Source: Akkermansiaceae bacterium (GTDB taxonomy: Bacteria > Verrucomicrobiota > Verrucomicrobiia > Verrucomicrobiales > Akkermansiaceae). From it: DNA of 64,000 nucleotides. The position numbers and the translations under genes were made by a program. Position 1 is the first letter of the stretch, and every line of letters starts with the position of its first letter. Of this stretch, positions 6,733-14,682 are shown in pieces. The notes beneath the pieces are model-generated. The model made no database searches, had not been told where the DNA came from, and saw only the letters and a program-made list of their open reading frames with translations. Where the stretch lies: the NCBI GenBank assembly GCA_015062005.1, contig SUVL01000007.1:28555-92554 (forward strand), in the 5' to 3' direction.

Positions 6733-7965
6733 TCAGCGGCGGCGGCGGTTGTTGCGGCGCTGCGGCTTCGTATTCTTCCTAGCCGGTGCGCGGCGGCGTT
6801 CGGCGCGTTTGCGCGGCTGGACATTCTTCCTGGCAGGCTGAGCCTTTCTGGCAGGGGCCGGTTCCACCTTCACGGGAGCTGGCGGCGGCTCCACCACCGG
6901 AGCCTTCTGCACCTGCAAATTCGTGGCAGGATTCATCACCCGGGCAAAGGCATCCACGCCATCGGCCAAGGCACCAGCAAGCTTCATCTGATACTCCTCG
7001 GTCGAAAGGCGGGTACCCTCCTCCGGGTTGGTAGCATAGCCCAGCTCCACCATCACCCCGGGGCAACGCAAGGAATTCAGCGGGCTGTAGTGGGCGCGGC
7101 GGCACCCACCATCCTCTGTTTCCGCCTTTTCCACCAGGCTGGATTGCAAGGCCAGGGCCAAGGCTATGCTGGACTGGCTGTACGCATGACCAGCAAGCGT
7201 TTTTTCACCCTGTTCCAAAGGAGCGATGGTATACACCTGCGAGCCCATCACATCGCTGCGGCCACTGTTGAGATGCAGGCTCAGAAAAATGGCTGCCGGT
7301 GCGGCATTGGCCTTATCCACCCGGCTCTGGGGAGACACATACTGATTGTGTTCCTGGGTGTAGATGACCTCGTAACCGCGCTTCTTAAGCTCAGCCCCCA
7401 GTTTGAGGGCTACAACCAGGGCTACATCCGCCTCGCGGGCATAGGGAGTGACCGTACCGGTATCATGGCCACCGTGGGCGGGGTCAATCACCACCGTACG
7501 CACGGCGCAACGGTTGGCGATGTACGTGGGGCGCAGCACCGGTTCAATCACCTGCAAGACATCTGTTTTTGACACCAGCAAATCACCGGAAGCATCCTCC
7601 TGCACCGGATGGGAGAGGATGAACAGGCGTTCCTGGATACGCAGCTCGCGCGGTTCCGGACCAAACACCAGTGTCACCTCGCCATTGCCCAGCATGCGCT
7701 GCCCCACTACCCTGCGCCCCTTCGGCTGCAAAGGCATCAACTTGTAAAAACTGCGCAAATCCTCCAGTGGCAGATACTCCACCCCCTCTACCTCACGCAC
7801 ATGCCAGGGGCTCGCTACCGGTGCTGCCGGTGCCGCCGGAGGTGCAGACGGGGCGGACTCGGCCACCTTGACGGCTTCATCTGCGGCATTACCATATACG
7901 CAGGGAAGCACCAACGCCCCCGCGAGCAGAAAAACACCCCACCCTGCCAGCCGCCCCCTCATCAT
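6733..7965 (-). CDS. N-acetylmuramoyl-L-alanine amidase (Amidase_3) with basic tail
   Basis: The 410-residue protein has an N-terminal signal-like segment (GVFLLAGALVLPCVYG), a ~70-residue low-homology domain and a zinc amidase domain: VVIDPAHGGHDTG, LSLHLNSG and VMVELGYATN carry the expected zinc and catalytic residues. It would cleave the bond between MurNAc and the stem peptide in the periplasm. The last ~70 residues are Pro/Lys/Arg-rich (APARKAQPARKNVQPRKR), possibly for wall binding. Its ATG overlaps the stop of the next amidase gene by 4 bp (ATGA), so the two are translationally coupled. In this tandem paralogue pair it has the extra tail. Confidence 0.9.
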   Translation of the reverse strand: MMRGRLAGWGVFLLAGALVLPCVYGNAADEAVKVAESAPSAPPAAPAAPVASPWHVREVEGVEYLPLEDLRSFYKLMPLQPKGRRVVGQRMLGNGEVTLVFGPEPRELRIQERLFILSHPVQEDASGDLLVSKTDVLQVIEPVLRPTYIANRCAVRTVVIDPAHGGHDTGTVTPYAREADVALVVALKLGAELKKRGYEVIYTQEHNQYVSPQSRVDKANAAPAAIFLSLHLNSGRSDVMGSQVYTIAPLEQGEKTLAGHAYSQSSIALALALQSSLVEKAETEDGGCRRAHYSPLNSLRCPGVMVELGYATNPEEGTRLSTEEYQMKLAGALADGVDAFARVMNPATNLQVQKAPVVEPPPAPVKVEPAPARKAQPARKNVQPRKRAERRRAPARKNTKPQRRNNRRRR

Positions 7966-9029
7966 TTCTTACGGGAGTATTTATTTACGCGGGAGCCGGA
8001 CATGCTGGTGCGCACATGCGCAGAACCAGGATTGTTGGCGGCCACATTCTGGCGGGCAGGACGGCACACCGTCTTATCATAGGCCGCAATCCCCTGGCAA
8101 ATACTGTTGGCCAGCATCGTCTGATAGCTGTCCGTCACCATCTTGCGACACTCTGCGGGGTTAGAGACAAAACCGCCCTCGAACAGAATGGCCGGACGGC
8201 GAATCGTGCAGAGCACAGAAAAACGGGCACGCTGAATCCCGCGGTCAATCGCACCGGAACTGCGAATAGCGCGGCTGTGCACAGCTGTGGCCAGGGCTAT
8301 GTTCTCGCTGTCCTGATTGTTGCCGGCCAGGTCATCGAAACGGCGGGAGCGGGCAAAGGGAGAGGTGGTACCTTGGGGGGCCAGGGTAAAAGTCTCAATG
8401 CCACTGGCAGCGTGGCGCCCTGCGTTGTGATGAATGCTCACGAACACGGAATCGGGAATGCGGTTGGCTATGTCCACCCGCTGCTGCAGGGTCAGGAAAT
8501 AATCACCATCGCGAGTCATCACCACGCGGTAGCCCTGGCGTTCCAGCATGCGGCGGAGCTTACGCGCCACCGCCAGATTCAAATCCTTTTCCTTGACACT
8601 GCCCCTCACAGCACCGGCATCGTGCCCACCGTGACCTGGGTCAATCACCACCGTGCGCAACTTCAACTGGGGAGAATACTGCGGATTGAGCACCGGATCC
8701 ACCAGTTTTCGCATGTCAACAGCGGAAATCATGAGCTCTGTTCCCTGCTTACGCACCGGGTGGGAGAGTACAAAGCGGTAGTTATTCACGTAAAAATCCG
8801 AATGTTCCGGCTTGAAGGACACCACGCGCTTTCCCTTGCCATAGGAAACACAACCAGGGCGCCCCTTGCATGGAGTGTACTTGTAATAACGCCACACATC
8901 GCGAAGCTTCACATAATCAACGCCTTCTATATCTGCCACATCCCAGGCGGACTGAGCAGAAACCGACCCTGCCAGGCACACAAGCAGTGCCAGCATCATC
9001 ATCAACAAGTGTGAGGCAATTCGTCTCAT
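7962..9029 (-). CDS. N-acetylmuramoyl-L-alanine amidase (Amidase_3)
   Basis: This 355-residue protein begins with a signal peptide (MRRIASHLLMMMLALLVCLAGSVSAQSA), followed by a ~100-residue N-terminal domain with the motif DVWRYYKY, and an Amidase_3 domain (VVIDPGHGGHDAGAVRG, VSIHHNAG, ILFEGGFVSNP). It is the upstream member of a coupled pair of paralogous peptidoglycan amidases; the N-terminal domains of both share a pattern of VEGV/IEGV-(E/D)Y. A Shine-Dalgarno-like AAGGAAG lies 9-15 nt before the ATG. A role in cell separation or wall turnover is inferred from the family. Confidence 0.92.
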   Translation of the reverse strand: MRRIASHLLMMMLALLVCLAGSVSAQSAWDVADIEGVDYVKLRDVWRYYKYTPCKGRPGCVSYGKGKRVVSFKPEHSDFYVNNYRFVLSHPVRKQGTELMISAVDMRKLVDPVLNPQYSPQLKLRTVVIDPGHGGHDAGAVRGSVKEKDLNLAVARKLRRMLERQGYRVVMTRDGDYFLTLQQRVDIANRIPDSVFVSIHHNAGRHAASGIETFTLAPQGTTSPFARSRRFDDLAGNNQDSENIALATAVHSRAIRSSGAIDRGIQRARFSVLCTIRRPAILFEGGFVSNPAECRKMVTDSYQTMLANSICQGIAAYDKTVCRPARQNVAANNPGSAHVRTSMSGSRVNKYSRKK

Positions 9030-9137
9030 GTTTAAACGCTTCCTTAATTTAGCATTTATGAGCCGCTCCCCTCAAGTCCAAAATGTTGCAGCCTGTCATT
9101 TTGTTGCATTTCCCCGTGTCAGCATGCCAGATAAATC

Positions 9138-9166
9138 TTGACACTCACCACCTGAACAGGCAGAAT
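9138..9166 (+). promoter_or_regulatory. tRNA-Ser promoter
   Basis: TTGACA (9138-9143), 17 bp, CAGAAT (9161-9166), 21 bp before the mature tRNA 5' end. Confidence 0.6.
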
Positions 9167-9187
9167 ATGCCCCGCAAACACCACCGT

Positions 9188-9275
9188 GGAGAGATGGCTG
9201 AGTTGGTCTAAGGCACTCGACTCGAAATCGAGCGTGGCAGAGATGTCACCGTGGGTTCGAATCCCACTCTCTCCG
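9188..9275 (+). tRNA. tRNA-Ser(CGA)
   Basis: A full class II cloverleaf is visible: acceptor GGAGAGA (9188-9194) pairs with TCTCTCC (9268-9274), discriminator G9275. The anticodon stem CTCGA/TCGAG encloses the loop CTCGAAA with anticodon CGA. A long variable arm follows, and the T arm is GTGGG-TTCGAAT-CCCAC (9251-9267). CCA is not encoded. It reads UCG serine codons. Confidence 0.95.
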
Positions 9276-9281
9276 GAGCAG

Positions 9282-9320
9282 AAAAGCGCAGGATGAAGGA
9301 ATTCATTCTGCGCTTTTTTT
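9282..9320 (+). terminator. Terminator after tRNA-Ser
   Basis: A long stem (AAAAGCGCAG... pairing with CTGCGCTTTT...) ends in seven T residues, directly after the tRNA. Confidence 0.88.
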
Positions 9321-9322
9321 GC

Positions 9323-9481
9323 TCACAACAGCACCATAAGCCCGAGGGCGGCGATAGTTCCCACCGCAGCGATGCTCCAGCCGAGCACGAAACGGGGGTG
9401 CCCACGCTCCAGCCACTCTTCATGCAGGCCCAGCGGCAGCATGCACCCCACAAAAACAACGGTAAGCAGTAGCTCAGACAT
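9323..9481 (-). CDS. Small two-span membrane protein coupled to the NhaC-type antiporter
   Basis: The ATG at 9481 opens 52 codons: MSELLLTVVFVGCMLPLGL, a charged loop (HEEWLERGHPRF), then VLGWSIAAVGTIAALGLMVLL. Two hydrophobic segments separated by a charged loop suggest a hairpin in the inner membrane. The start codon overlaps the antiporter stop, the usual sign of translational coupling, and the tRNA terminator lies just beyond its stop. An accessory or stabilising subunit for the antiporter is an inference; no family was recognised. Confidence 0.7.
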   Translation of the reverse strand: MSELLLTVVFVGCMLPLGLHEEWLERGHPRFVLGWSIAAVGTIAALGLMVLL

Positions 9482-11120
9482 CTTCCACCGGAACCTTTTT
9501 CCCACCGTAATATTTTTTCAGCGCAAGTGTTACCACCACTAGCGAGCCCAGAGCCAGGGGGAACACGATGAACCAGTTGTGCACAAACCCGGCCAGCAGG
9601 AAGGCCACCAGCGACACTGCCGCCACGGTAAGCACATAAGGCAGCTGCGTGGAAACGTGGCTGAGGTGGTCGCACTGCGCACCGGCGCTGGACATGATGG
9701 TGGTATCAGAAATAGGGGAGCAATGGTCGCCACACACTGCACCGGCCAGGCAGGCAGACATGCCGATGAACATGAGCGGGCTGGTGGGGTCGAACGTGCT
9801 CACCACGATGGGGATGAGGATACCGAAGGTGGCCCAGGAGGTGCCGGTGGAGAAGGCCAGCACTGCCGCCACCACAAAAATAACCGCGGGCAGGAAGTTC
9901 ACCAGCCCCGCAGCACTGTGCTCCATGTGGAATGCAATGAACTCGCGAGCTTCCAGTGCGCCCGTCACATTCTTCAGCGCCGTGGCCAGAGTCAGAATGA
10001 GGATGGCGGGAACCATGGCAATGAATCCCTCCGGAATGCAGCGCATGGCCGCGCGGAAACTGAGCACCCCACGCAGACAGTAGAAGGCCATGACCAGCAC
10101 CAGGGCGATGACGGCGCCCCAGGGCAGTCCCACAGTGGCATCGGTCGAGCTCAGGGCATCAGCGAAGGATTTTCCCTTCAGGATACCGCCCACGTAGACC
10201 AGGGCAAAGGTTTCCAGCGCAATCAGCAGCAGAACCGGCACCACGAGGTCAGCCAGCTTGCCACGGCCGGGTGAGTGCTCATCCAATTCCTGCATGACCT
10301 GCTCCGGCACTACAGTGTGGACATCCCCCTTCTCTATGGCATTGCGCTCATAACGGACCATGGGGCCGTAATCAAAGCGGGCCAGCACCAGCATCACCAC
10401 GAAGCACAGGGTGAGAAGTGAATAGAAATTATACGGGATAGCCTGAATGAAGAGCTCCAGCCCGTTGTACCCGGTTCCGGAGGAATATTGCGAAACCGCC
10501 GCAGCCCAGCTGGAAATGGGGGCAATCATGCACACGGGCGCAGCGGTGCAGTCGATAATGTAGGCCAGTTTCGCGCGGGAGACCCGCTTGGCATCGGTAA
10601 CAGGCTTCATCACACTGCCTACGGCCAGGCAGTTGAAATAGTCATCAATGAAAATGAGTACCCCCAGAACAAAGGTGGCCAGCTGGCTGCCGATGCGTGA
10701 TTTGACATGACGATGAGCCCATTCACCGAAGGCACGCGCCGCACCGGTCTTGTTAATCATGCAGACGAAGGCTCCCAGAATCACCAGGAAGATGAACACG
10801 CCGGTGGTATCCTTCATACCATCCATGAGGCCCTTGTTCACCACGAAGTCTACCGTATCGAGGAAGGAGAACTGGGTTACAAAGCAACCACCCAGCACAA
10901 TACCGGCGAAAAGGGATGAATACACCTCCTTGAAAATCAGAGCCAGCATGATGGCAAACAAGGCCGGAGCAAGGGACCAGAACGTGCCGCAGAAGGCAGA
11001 TTTCTGAGCGACAACCGGCAACGCTTCCTGCACCGCAGCCGGTTCAGTTGAAGCATAGCCCTGCATCGTCAGCACCACGCCCAACAGGAGCAGAAGGAGA
11101 TTCTTTAAGATATTCCGCAT
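9474..11120 (-). CDS. NhaC-family Na+/H+ (or organic acid/Na+) antiporter
   Basis: The 548-residue integral membrane protein has a cleavable-looking N-terminal segment and about 11-13 membrane spans. Family features include FIDDYFNCLAVGSVMKPVTD and APISSWAAAVSQ in the first half, and FSTGTSWATFGILIPI and AVCGDHCSPISDTTIMSSAGA in the second half, typical of the NhaC superfamily. It would exchange Na+ against protons or a carboxylate; the substrate cannot be told from sequence. The gene has its own promoter with a palindrome over the -35 box and is followed, with overlap, by the 52-codon membrane protein. Confidence 0.88.
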   Translation of the reverse strand: MRNILKNLLLLLLGVVLTMQGYASTEPAAVQEALPVVAQKSAFCGTFWSLAPALFAIMLALIFKEVYSSLFAGIVLGGCFVTQFSFLDTVDFVVNKGLMDGMKDTTGVFIFLVILGAFVCMINKTGAARAFGEWAHRHVKSRIGSQLATFVLGVLIFIDDYFNCLAVGSVMKPVTDAKRVSRAKLAYIIDCTAAPVCMIAPISSWAAAVSQYSSGTGYNGLELFIQAIPYNFYSLLTLCFVVMLVLARFDYGPMVRYERNAIEKGDVHTVVPEQVMQELDEHSPGRGKLADLVVPVLLLIALETFALVYVGGILKGKSFADALSSTDATVGLPWGAVIALVLVMAFYCLRGVLSFRAAMRCIPEGFIAMVPAILILTLATALKNVTGALEAREFIAFHMEHSAAGLVNFLPAVIFVVAAVLAFSTGTSWATFGILIPIVVSTFDPTSPLMFIGMSACLAGAVCGDHCSPISDTTIMSSAGAQCDHLSHVSTQLPYVLTVAAVSLVAFLLAGFVHNWFIVFPLALGSLVVVTLALKKYYGGKKVPVEDV

Positions 11121-11144
11121 TTCTCTTTCAGTAAGTTACGCGCA

Positions 11145-11180
11145 AACTTAACACAAAACCCAAATTATGTCAACATAATT
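11145..11180 (-). promoter_or_regulatory. Antiporter promoter with overlapping palindrome
   Basis: TTGACA (11168-11173), 17 bp, TAAGTT (11145-11150) on the minus strand. AATTATG (11163-11169) and CATAATT (11174-11180) form a palindrome centred on the -35 box, a position suited to a repressor operator. Confidence 0.5.
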
Positions 11181-11208
11181 GATTAAGGAACCTTGCCGTT
11201 GAAATAGT

Positions 11209-11237
11209 TTGATTTACCCGTTCGGCAGTGCTAGAAT
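11209..11237 (+). promoter_or_regulatory. Promoter of the flavodoxin/ferredoxin gene
   Basis: TTGATT (11209-11214), 17 bp, TAGAAT (11232-11237), then 9 nt to the ATG at 11247. A leaderless or near-leaderless mRNA is predicted. Confidence 0.6.
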
Positions 11238-11246
11238 ACGCGCCGT

Positions 11247-11996
11247 ATGAACAACTGGATTTCTGCTGTATTCAGCCCCACGGGCGGCTGCTCCAACATT
11301 GCGACCGCCATAGCAGGTGCCCGCATGGGTAAACGAATCGACCTCAGCGCCCCCGTGGAGCCACTGGAGGTACCCGGCTGGGTGCCGTTGCTTGCCGTGG
11401 TTCCTGTGTATGGCGGGCGAGTACCTGCAATAGCCATCCAGCGCCTGCGCGCTCTGAAAGGACAGGGCGGCCCGGCCATTGCCGTGGTGGTATACGGCAA
11501 CCGAGCCTATGAGGACGCCCTGCTGGAACTCCGGAACACCCTCACGGAATCCGGTTTCGCCGTGGTAGCCGCTGCCGCCTTCATTGCAGAGCACAGCATC
11601 ATCCGCAGCATTGCATCCGGCCGGCCGGATGCCGCAGACCTTACCCGATGTGTGGAATTCGGTGCTGCGGTGGAAGCAAAGCTGGCTCAGGAATCACCCG
11701 CCACTGTTGATGTACCAGGCAATGAGGAATACCGCCCCCTGCCCCAGATGCCCGTCACGCCGGTGGTGACAGATGCCTGCGGCGGCTGCGGCATGTGCGC
11801 CCGCAAATGCCCGGTAGGAGCCATTCCGCTGAGTAACCCGCGCAGCACAGATGCCACCAGGTGCATACTCTGCATGCGCTGCGTGGCCATCTGCCCGCGC
11901 AAGGCTCGCATCCTGCCCCAGCCCGTGGTTGATGCCTTCACCGCCAAGCTCACCGCCATTGCCTCCGAGCCGAAACAACCGGACCTTTTCATCTGA
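11247..11996 (+). CDS. EFR1-type flavodoxin-like / 2[4Fe-4S] ferredoxin protein
   Basis: The 249-residue protein starts with a flavodoxin-like half (FSPTGGCSNIA resembles the FMN phosphate loop; VVYGNRAYEDALLELRN follows) and ends with a bacterial ferredoxin domain with two four-cysteine motifs, CGGCGMCARKCPVGAI and CILCMRCVAICPRKAR. Such fusions (EFR1 family) occur in anaerobes and are presumed to move electrons between FMN and iron-sulfur clusters. The partner is unknown and no redox enzyme gene is adjacent. It is a single-gene unit with its own promoter and a terminator, consistent with an anaerobic lifestyle. Confidence 0.85.
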   Translation: MNNWISAVFSPTGGCSNIATAIAGARMGKRIDLSAPVEPLEVPGWVPLLAVVPVYGGRVPAIAIQRLRALKGQGGPAIAVVVYGNRAYEDALLELRNTLTESGFAVVAAAAFIAEHSIIRSIASGRPDAADLTRCVEFGAAVEAKLAQESPATVDVPGNEEYRPLPQMPVTPVVTDACGGCGMCARKCPVGAIPLSNPRSTDATRCILCMRCVAICPRKARILPQPVVDAFTAKLTAIASEPKQPDLFI

Positions 11997-12060
11997 TTAT
12001 CAAAAGCCCGCTCAAAACCGTGCCGGGGTCTGGCATTCAGGTGACCGCCGGGAAGAAAAA

Positions 12061-12096
12061 AACGCCGACAGTTATTTTTGACTGTCGGCAAATTTT
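12061..12096 (+). terminator. Terminator after the flavodoxin/ferredoxin gene
   Basis: GCCGACAGT (12064-12072) and ACTGTCGGC (12081-12089) form a 9-bp stem followed by AAATTTTC. Confidence 0.8.
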
Positions 12097-12138
12097 CTAG
12101 CTTGCCTTCTTGTTAATTTCTGATACCATGGCAGGCGA

Positions 12139-12801
12139 GTGCAACCAGAAGATTCCATCACCACGCCAGCAGACAACGAGCTTGAAAAGCTTGCTGCCCG
12201 CACCCGGCGCAGCCTCATCATGCGGCTGGGCGACTGGAAGGACCAGAGGAGCTGGGATGAGTTCTACCGCACATACTGGCGCCTGATATATTCCGTGGCC
12301 ATCAAGGCAGGGTTGCGCGAGGATGAAGCATGGGATGTGGTGCAGGAGACCGTACTGACCATCGCGAAGCAGAGTCTCAAGAACACCTACGACCCGGAGC
12401 GTGGTTCATTCAAGATGTGGCTGTGGAATGTGACCCGCTGGCGCATCAATGACCAGTTCCGCCTGCGCGGCAAGGCGCCCCTGCCCGCCACCGGGACTGA
12501 CGAAAGCAGCAGCCCCCGCGAACCGGTGGAGAACCTGCCCGATACCTCCGGCCACAATTTCACCGAAATCTGGGAGCGGGAGTGGCAGCAGAATGTGATG
12601 AAAGCCGCACTGGAGCGAGTGAAGATGCGCGTTTCACCGCGGCAGTTCCAGATTTTTGACTACAATGTGCTTCAGGGGATGAGCGCCACTGATGTGCGCC
12701 GCCGTCTGGGCGTGAGCATGGCGCAGGTCTACCTGGCCAAGCACCGCGTGGGCGCCATCCTGAAAAAGGAGATCGAGTACATCCGCGAACAGGAGAAATG
12801 A
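12139..12801 (+). CDS. ECF-type RNA polymerase sigma factor
   Basis: The 220-residue protein has sigma-70 region 2 (SWDEFYRTYWRLIYSVAIKAGL, DEAWDVVQETVLTI, FKMWLWNVTRWRINDQFR) and a region 4 helix-turn-helix (SPRQFQIFDYNVLQGMSATDVRRRLGVSMAQVYLAKHR). The opening TRRSLIMRLGDWKDQRSWDEF resembles the ECF group common in Planctomycetes and Verrucomicrobia. A GTG at 12139 is used because the nearby ATG at 12128 is out of frame; an in-frame ATG at 12220 would cut the conserved N-terminus. No anti-sigma gene is adjacent. The PpiD-like gene follows after 100 bp with its own promoter. Confidence 0.88.
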   Translation: MQPEDSITTPADNELEKLAARTRRSLIMRLGDWKDQRSWDEFYRTYWRLIYSVAIKAGLREDEAWDVVQETVLTIAKQSLKNTYDPERGSFKMWLWNVTRWRINDQFRLRGKAPLPATGTDESSSPREPVENLPDTSGHNFTEIWEREWQQNVMKAALERVKMRVSPRQFQIFDYNVLQGMSATDVRRRLGVSMAQVYLAKHRVGAILKKEIEYIREQEK

Positions 12802-12849
12802 CCACCCGCCCCCGCGCTGGATAATGACACAGCGGAGCGGTTTTCTGGC

Positions 12850-12877
12850 TTGCAACGGCGCGGGAAAAGCGTAGAAT
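12850..12877 (+). promoter_or_regulatory. Promoter of the PpiD-like gene
   Basis: TTGCAA (12850-12855), 16 bp, TAGAAT (12872-12877), 23 nt before the ATG at 12901. Confidence 0.55.
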
Positions 12878-12900
12878 AGCCGCATTAGCACGTTTTCATC

Positions 12901-14661
12901 ATGAGCGCACTCGAATTCATCCGTAAAAACTCGCTTCTCGTACTCATCGTGGTGGCCGGCGTAGGTCTCGGTCTGCTGATGATGGACTACGGAGACCGCG
13001 GCAGCATGTTCGTCAAGGACTATTATATCCAGGTGAATGGCACAGGGTATTCCTACCCCGAAACAGCAAACCTGGGCGAAAATGGCCAGCACTATGTGCA
13101 GACGCTGCACAACAACACCAGCAGCAAGCTGCGCAACATGTTCGACAAGAACCAGAATGAAGAGCTGGATGACACCGAAATGGCAGCGCTGCAGGCCTGG
13201 ACCTCCCAGCACCCGGAATATGACCAGTTCGTGCAGTTCCTGGGTAACATGTACCAGAGCTGGAGCTACGGTTTTGCGGATGACGGCGCAGTAAACACCG
13301 CGGTAAACCGTGCGGTAATCCAGGCTCAGGCAGCTGAACTGGGTATTTCCCCCTCCAAGGAGCAGATTGATACTTACCTGCAGGCCATGCCCGTGTTCAA
13401 GAAGGCTGACGGCAGCTTTGACCAGGAACTCTACCAGCGCCTGACCGGTTTCCGCAACGGAGCCGCTAATAATCAACAGGAAAAGGCATTCCGCAGCGTG
13501 ATTGCCGACATGATGGTCTGGGAAGCAGTGGGCAACCTGATGACGGATGGCCTGCAGCTGCAGAGCAAGAGCACCAGCGAACTGGTGGACGTGATGAACC
13601 AGCAGCTTCGCGGCAAGACCGCCTGGCTTGCCAAAGACACCCTGCCCGCCCCCGCCGCTGCCACAGAAGAAGAAATAAAGGCCTACTGGGAGGAGCATAA
13701 GGATAAATACCAGAGCACCGAGCGCCGCATTGTCTCCGTCTACACCCTCACCCCGGGCGAAGGCTCCAACCTGGACAGCCTCATGGCCACAGCCGATGTG
13801 CTCATGCAGGACCTCTCCCAGGCCAACGGCAAGGGCTTTGACGCCAAGCTGGCTGCAGCCGCGGAGAACCCTGAGAATGAACCCTTTACCTATCTGAACG
13901 CCGATGGCAGGAGCCGCACCACCTTCGGGCTCTGCACCCTGGCTGACGCCCCGGAGGCCATGCGCATCCACGTGGAGCATAACGGCAACACCACCACCCT
14001 GGCCGATATCGCCTTCAAGGAAGTGGAAGCAGCCCCCACCGTGGCTGAGTTTGAAGCCGCCAAGGCCGCCGGCACCGAGGACGACCTGGCCAGCATCCGC
14101 CAGGTGCGTGGCTACTTCCCCACCCGCGATGGCAAGATTGCCTTCATCCGCGTGGAAGCCATTGAGACACCCAGCGTGCTACCCTACGAACAGGCTCGCG
14201 AGGCTGCCGCAGCCGATTTGCAGGCCGAGCGCGTGACCAACGCCCTGGCCGATGCCTCCAGCAAACTGTATGAAACCATGACCGCAGCATGCAACGAAGG
14301 CGGAATCGATGCCGCCTTTGCCAAGGCTGCCGAGGCAGGTGCCATCGTGGAGGATTTCGGCCCGGTGGGTCTTGGCATTTCCCACAAGGGACTGCCCATG
14401 GGGCTTGAGGTTCAGGCTCTTATCAGCGTACCCAGCGGCAAACTGGCTCCCATGGTCACCCTGAATGGCGGAGCCCGCATCAGCGGCGTCACCGGCCGCA
14501 CCGTGGAAACCAGCCCGCAGTATGCAGCCATGAAATCCTTCATGCACATCCCCAGCATGAATGCCCGCCTGCGCGGCAATGTGCTGCTCGACTGGCTGCA
14601 CGATGCCTACGTTCGCTACAACGTCAAATTCTCCGAACACATCAAGCTTAACAACCAGTAA
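12901..14661 (+). CDS. PpiD/SurA-like membrane-anchored foldase with an EF-hand loop
   Basis: The 586-residue protein has one N-terminal membrane anchor (SLLVLIVVAGVGLGLLMM, residues 11-28) and a large periplasmic part. A SurA_N-like helical region (residues ~110-250: NRAVIQAQAAELGISPSKEQIDTYL) and a repeated (E)EIKAYWEEHKDKY pattern match the PpiD/SurA family of chaperones for exported proteins. A clear parvulin catalytic domain is not visible. Residues 82-93, DKNQNEELDDTE, fit a calcium-binding EF-hand loop (D82, N84, N86, E88, D90, E93), which is unusual for this family. It precedes the peptide transporter by 21 bp and probably shares its transcript. Confidence 0.72.
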   Translation: MSALEFIRKNSLLVLIVVAGVGLGLLMMDYGDRGSMFVKDYYIQVNGTGYSYPETANLGENGQHYVQTLHNNTSSKLRNMFDKNQNEELDDTEMAALQAWTSQHPEYDQFVQFLGNMYQSWSYGFADDGAVNTAVNRAVIQAQAAELGISPSKEQIDTYLQAMPVFKKADGSFDQELYQRLTGFRNGAANNQQEKAFRSVIADMMVWEAVGNLMTDGLQLQSKSTSELVDVMNQQLRGKTAWLAKDTLPAPAAATEEEIKAYWEEHKDKYQSTERRIVSVYTLTPGEGSNLDSLMATADVLMQDLSQANGKGFDAKLAAAAENPENEPFTYLNADGRSRTTFGLCTLADAPEAMRIHVEHNGNTTTLADIAFKEVEAAPTVAEFEAAKAAGTEDDLASIRQVRGYFPTRDGKIAFIRVEAIETPSVLPYEQAREAAAADLQAERVTNALADASSKLYETMTAACNEGGIDAAFAKAAEAGAIVEDFGPVGLGISHKGLPMGLEVQALISVPSGKLAPMVTLNGGARISGVTGRTVETSPQYAAMKSFMHIPSMNARLRGNVLLDWLHDAYVRYNVKFSEHIKLNNQ

Positions 14662-14682
14662 ACATAGAAGACACGATTCGTC

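Noticed and set aside
12128..12130. ATG just before the ECF sigma factor
   Set aside because: It is out of frame with the sigma factor; the in-frame GTG at 12139 gives the conserved N-terminus.
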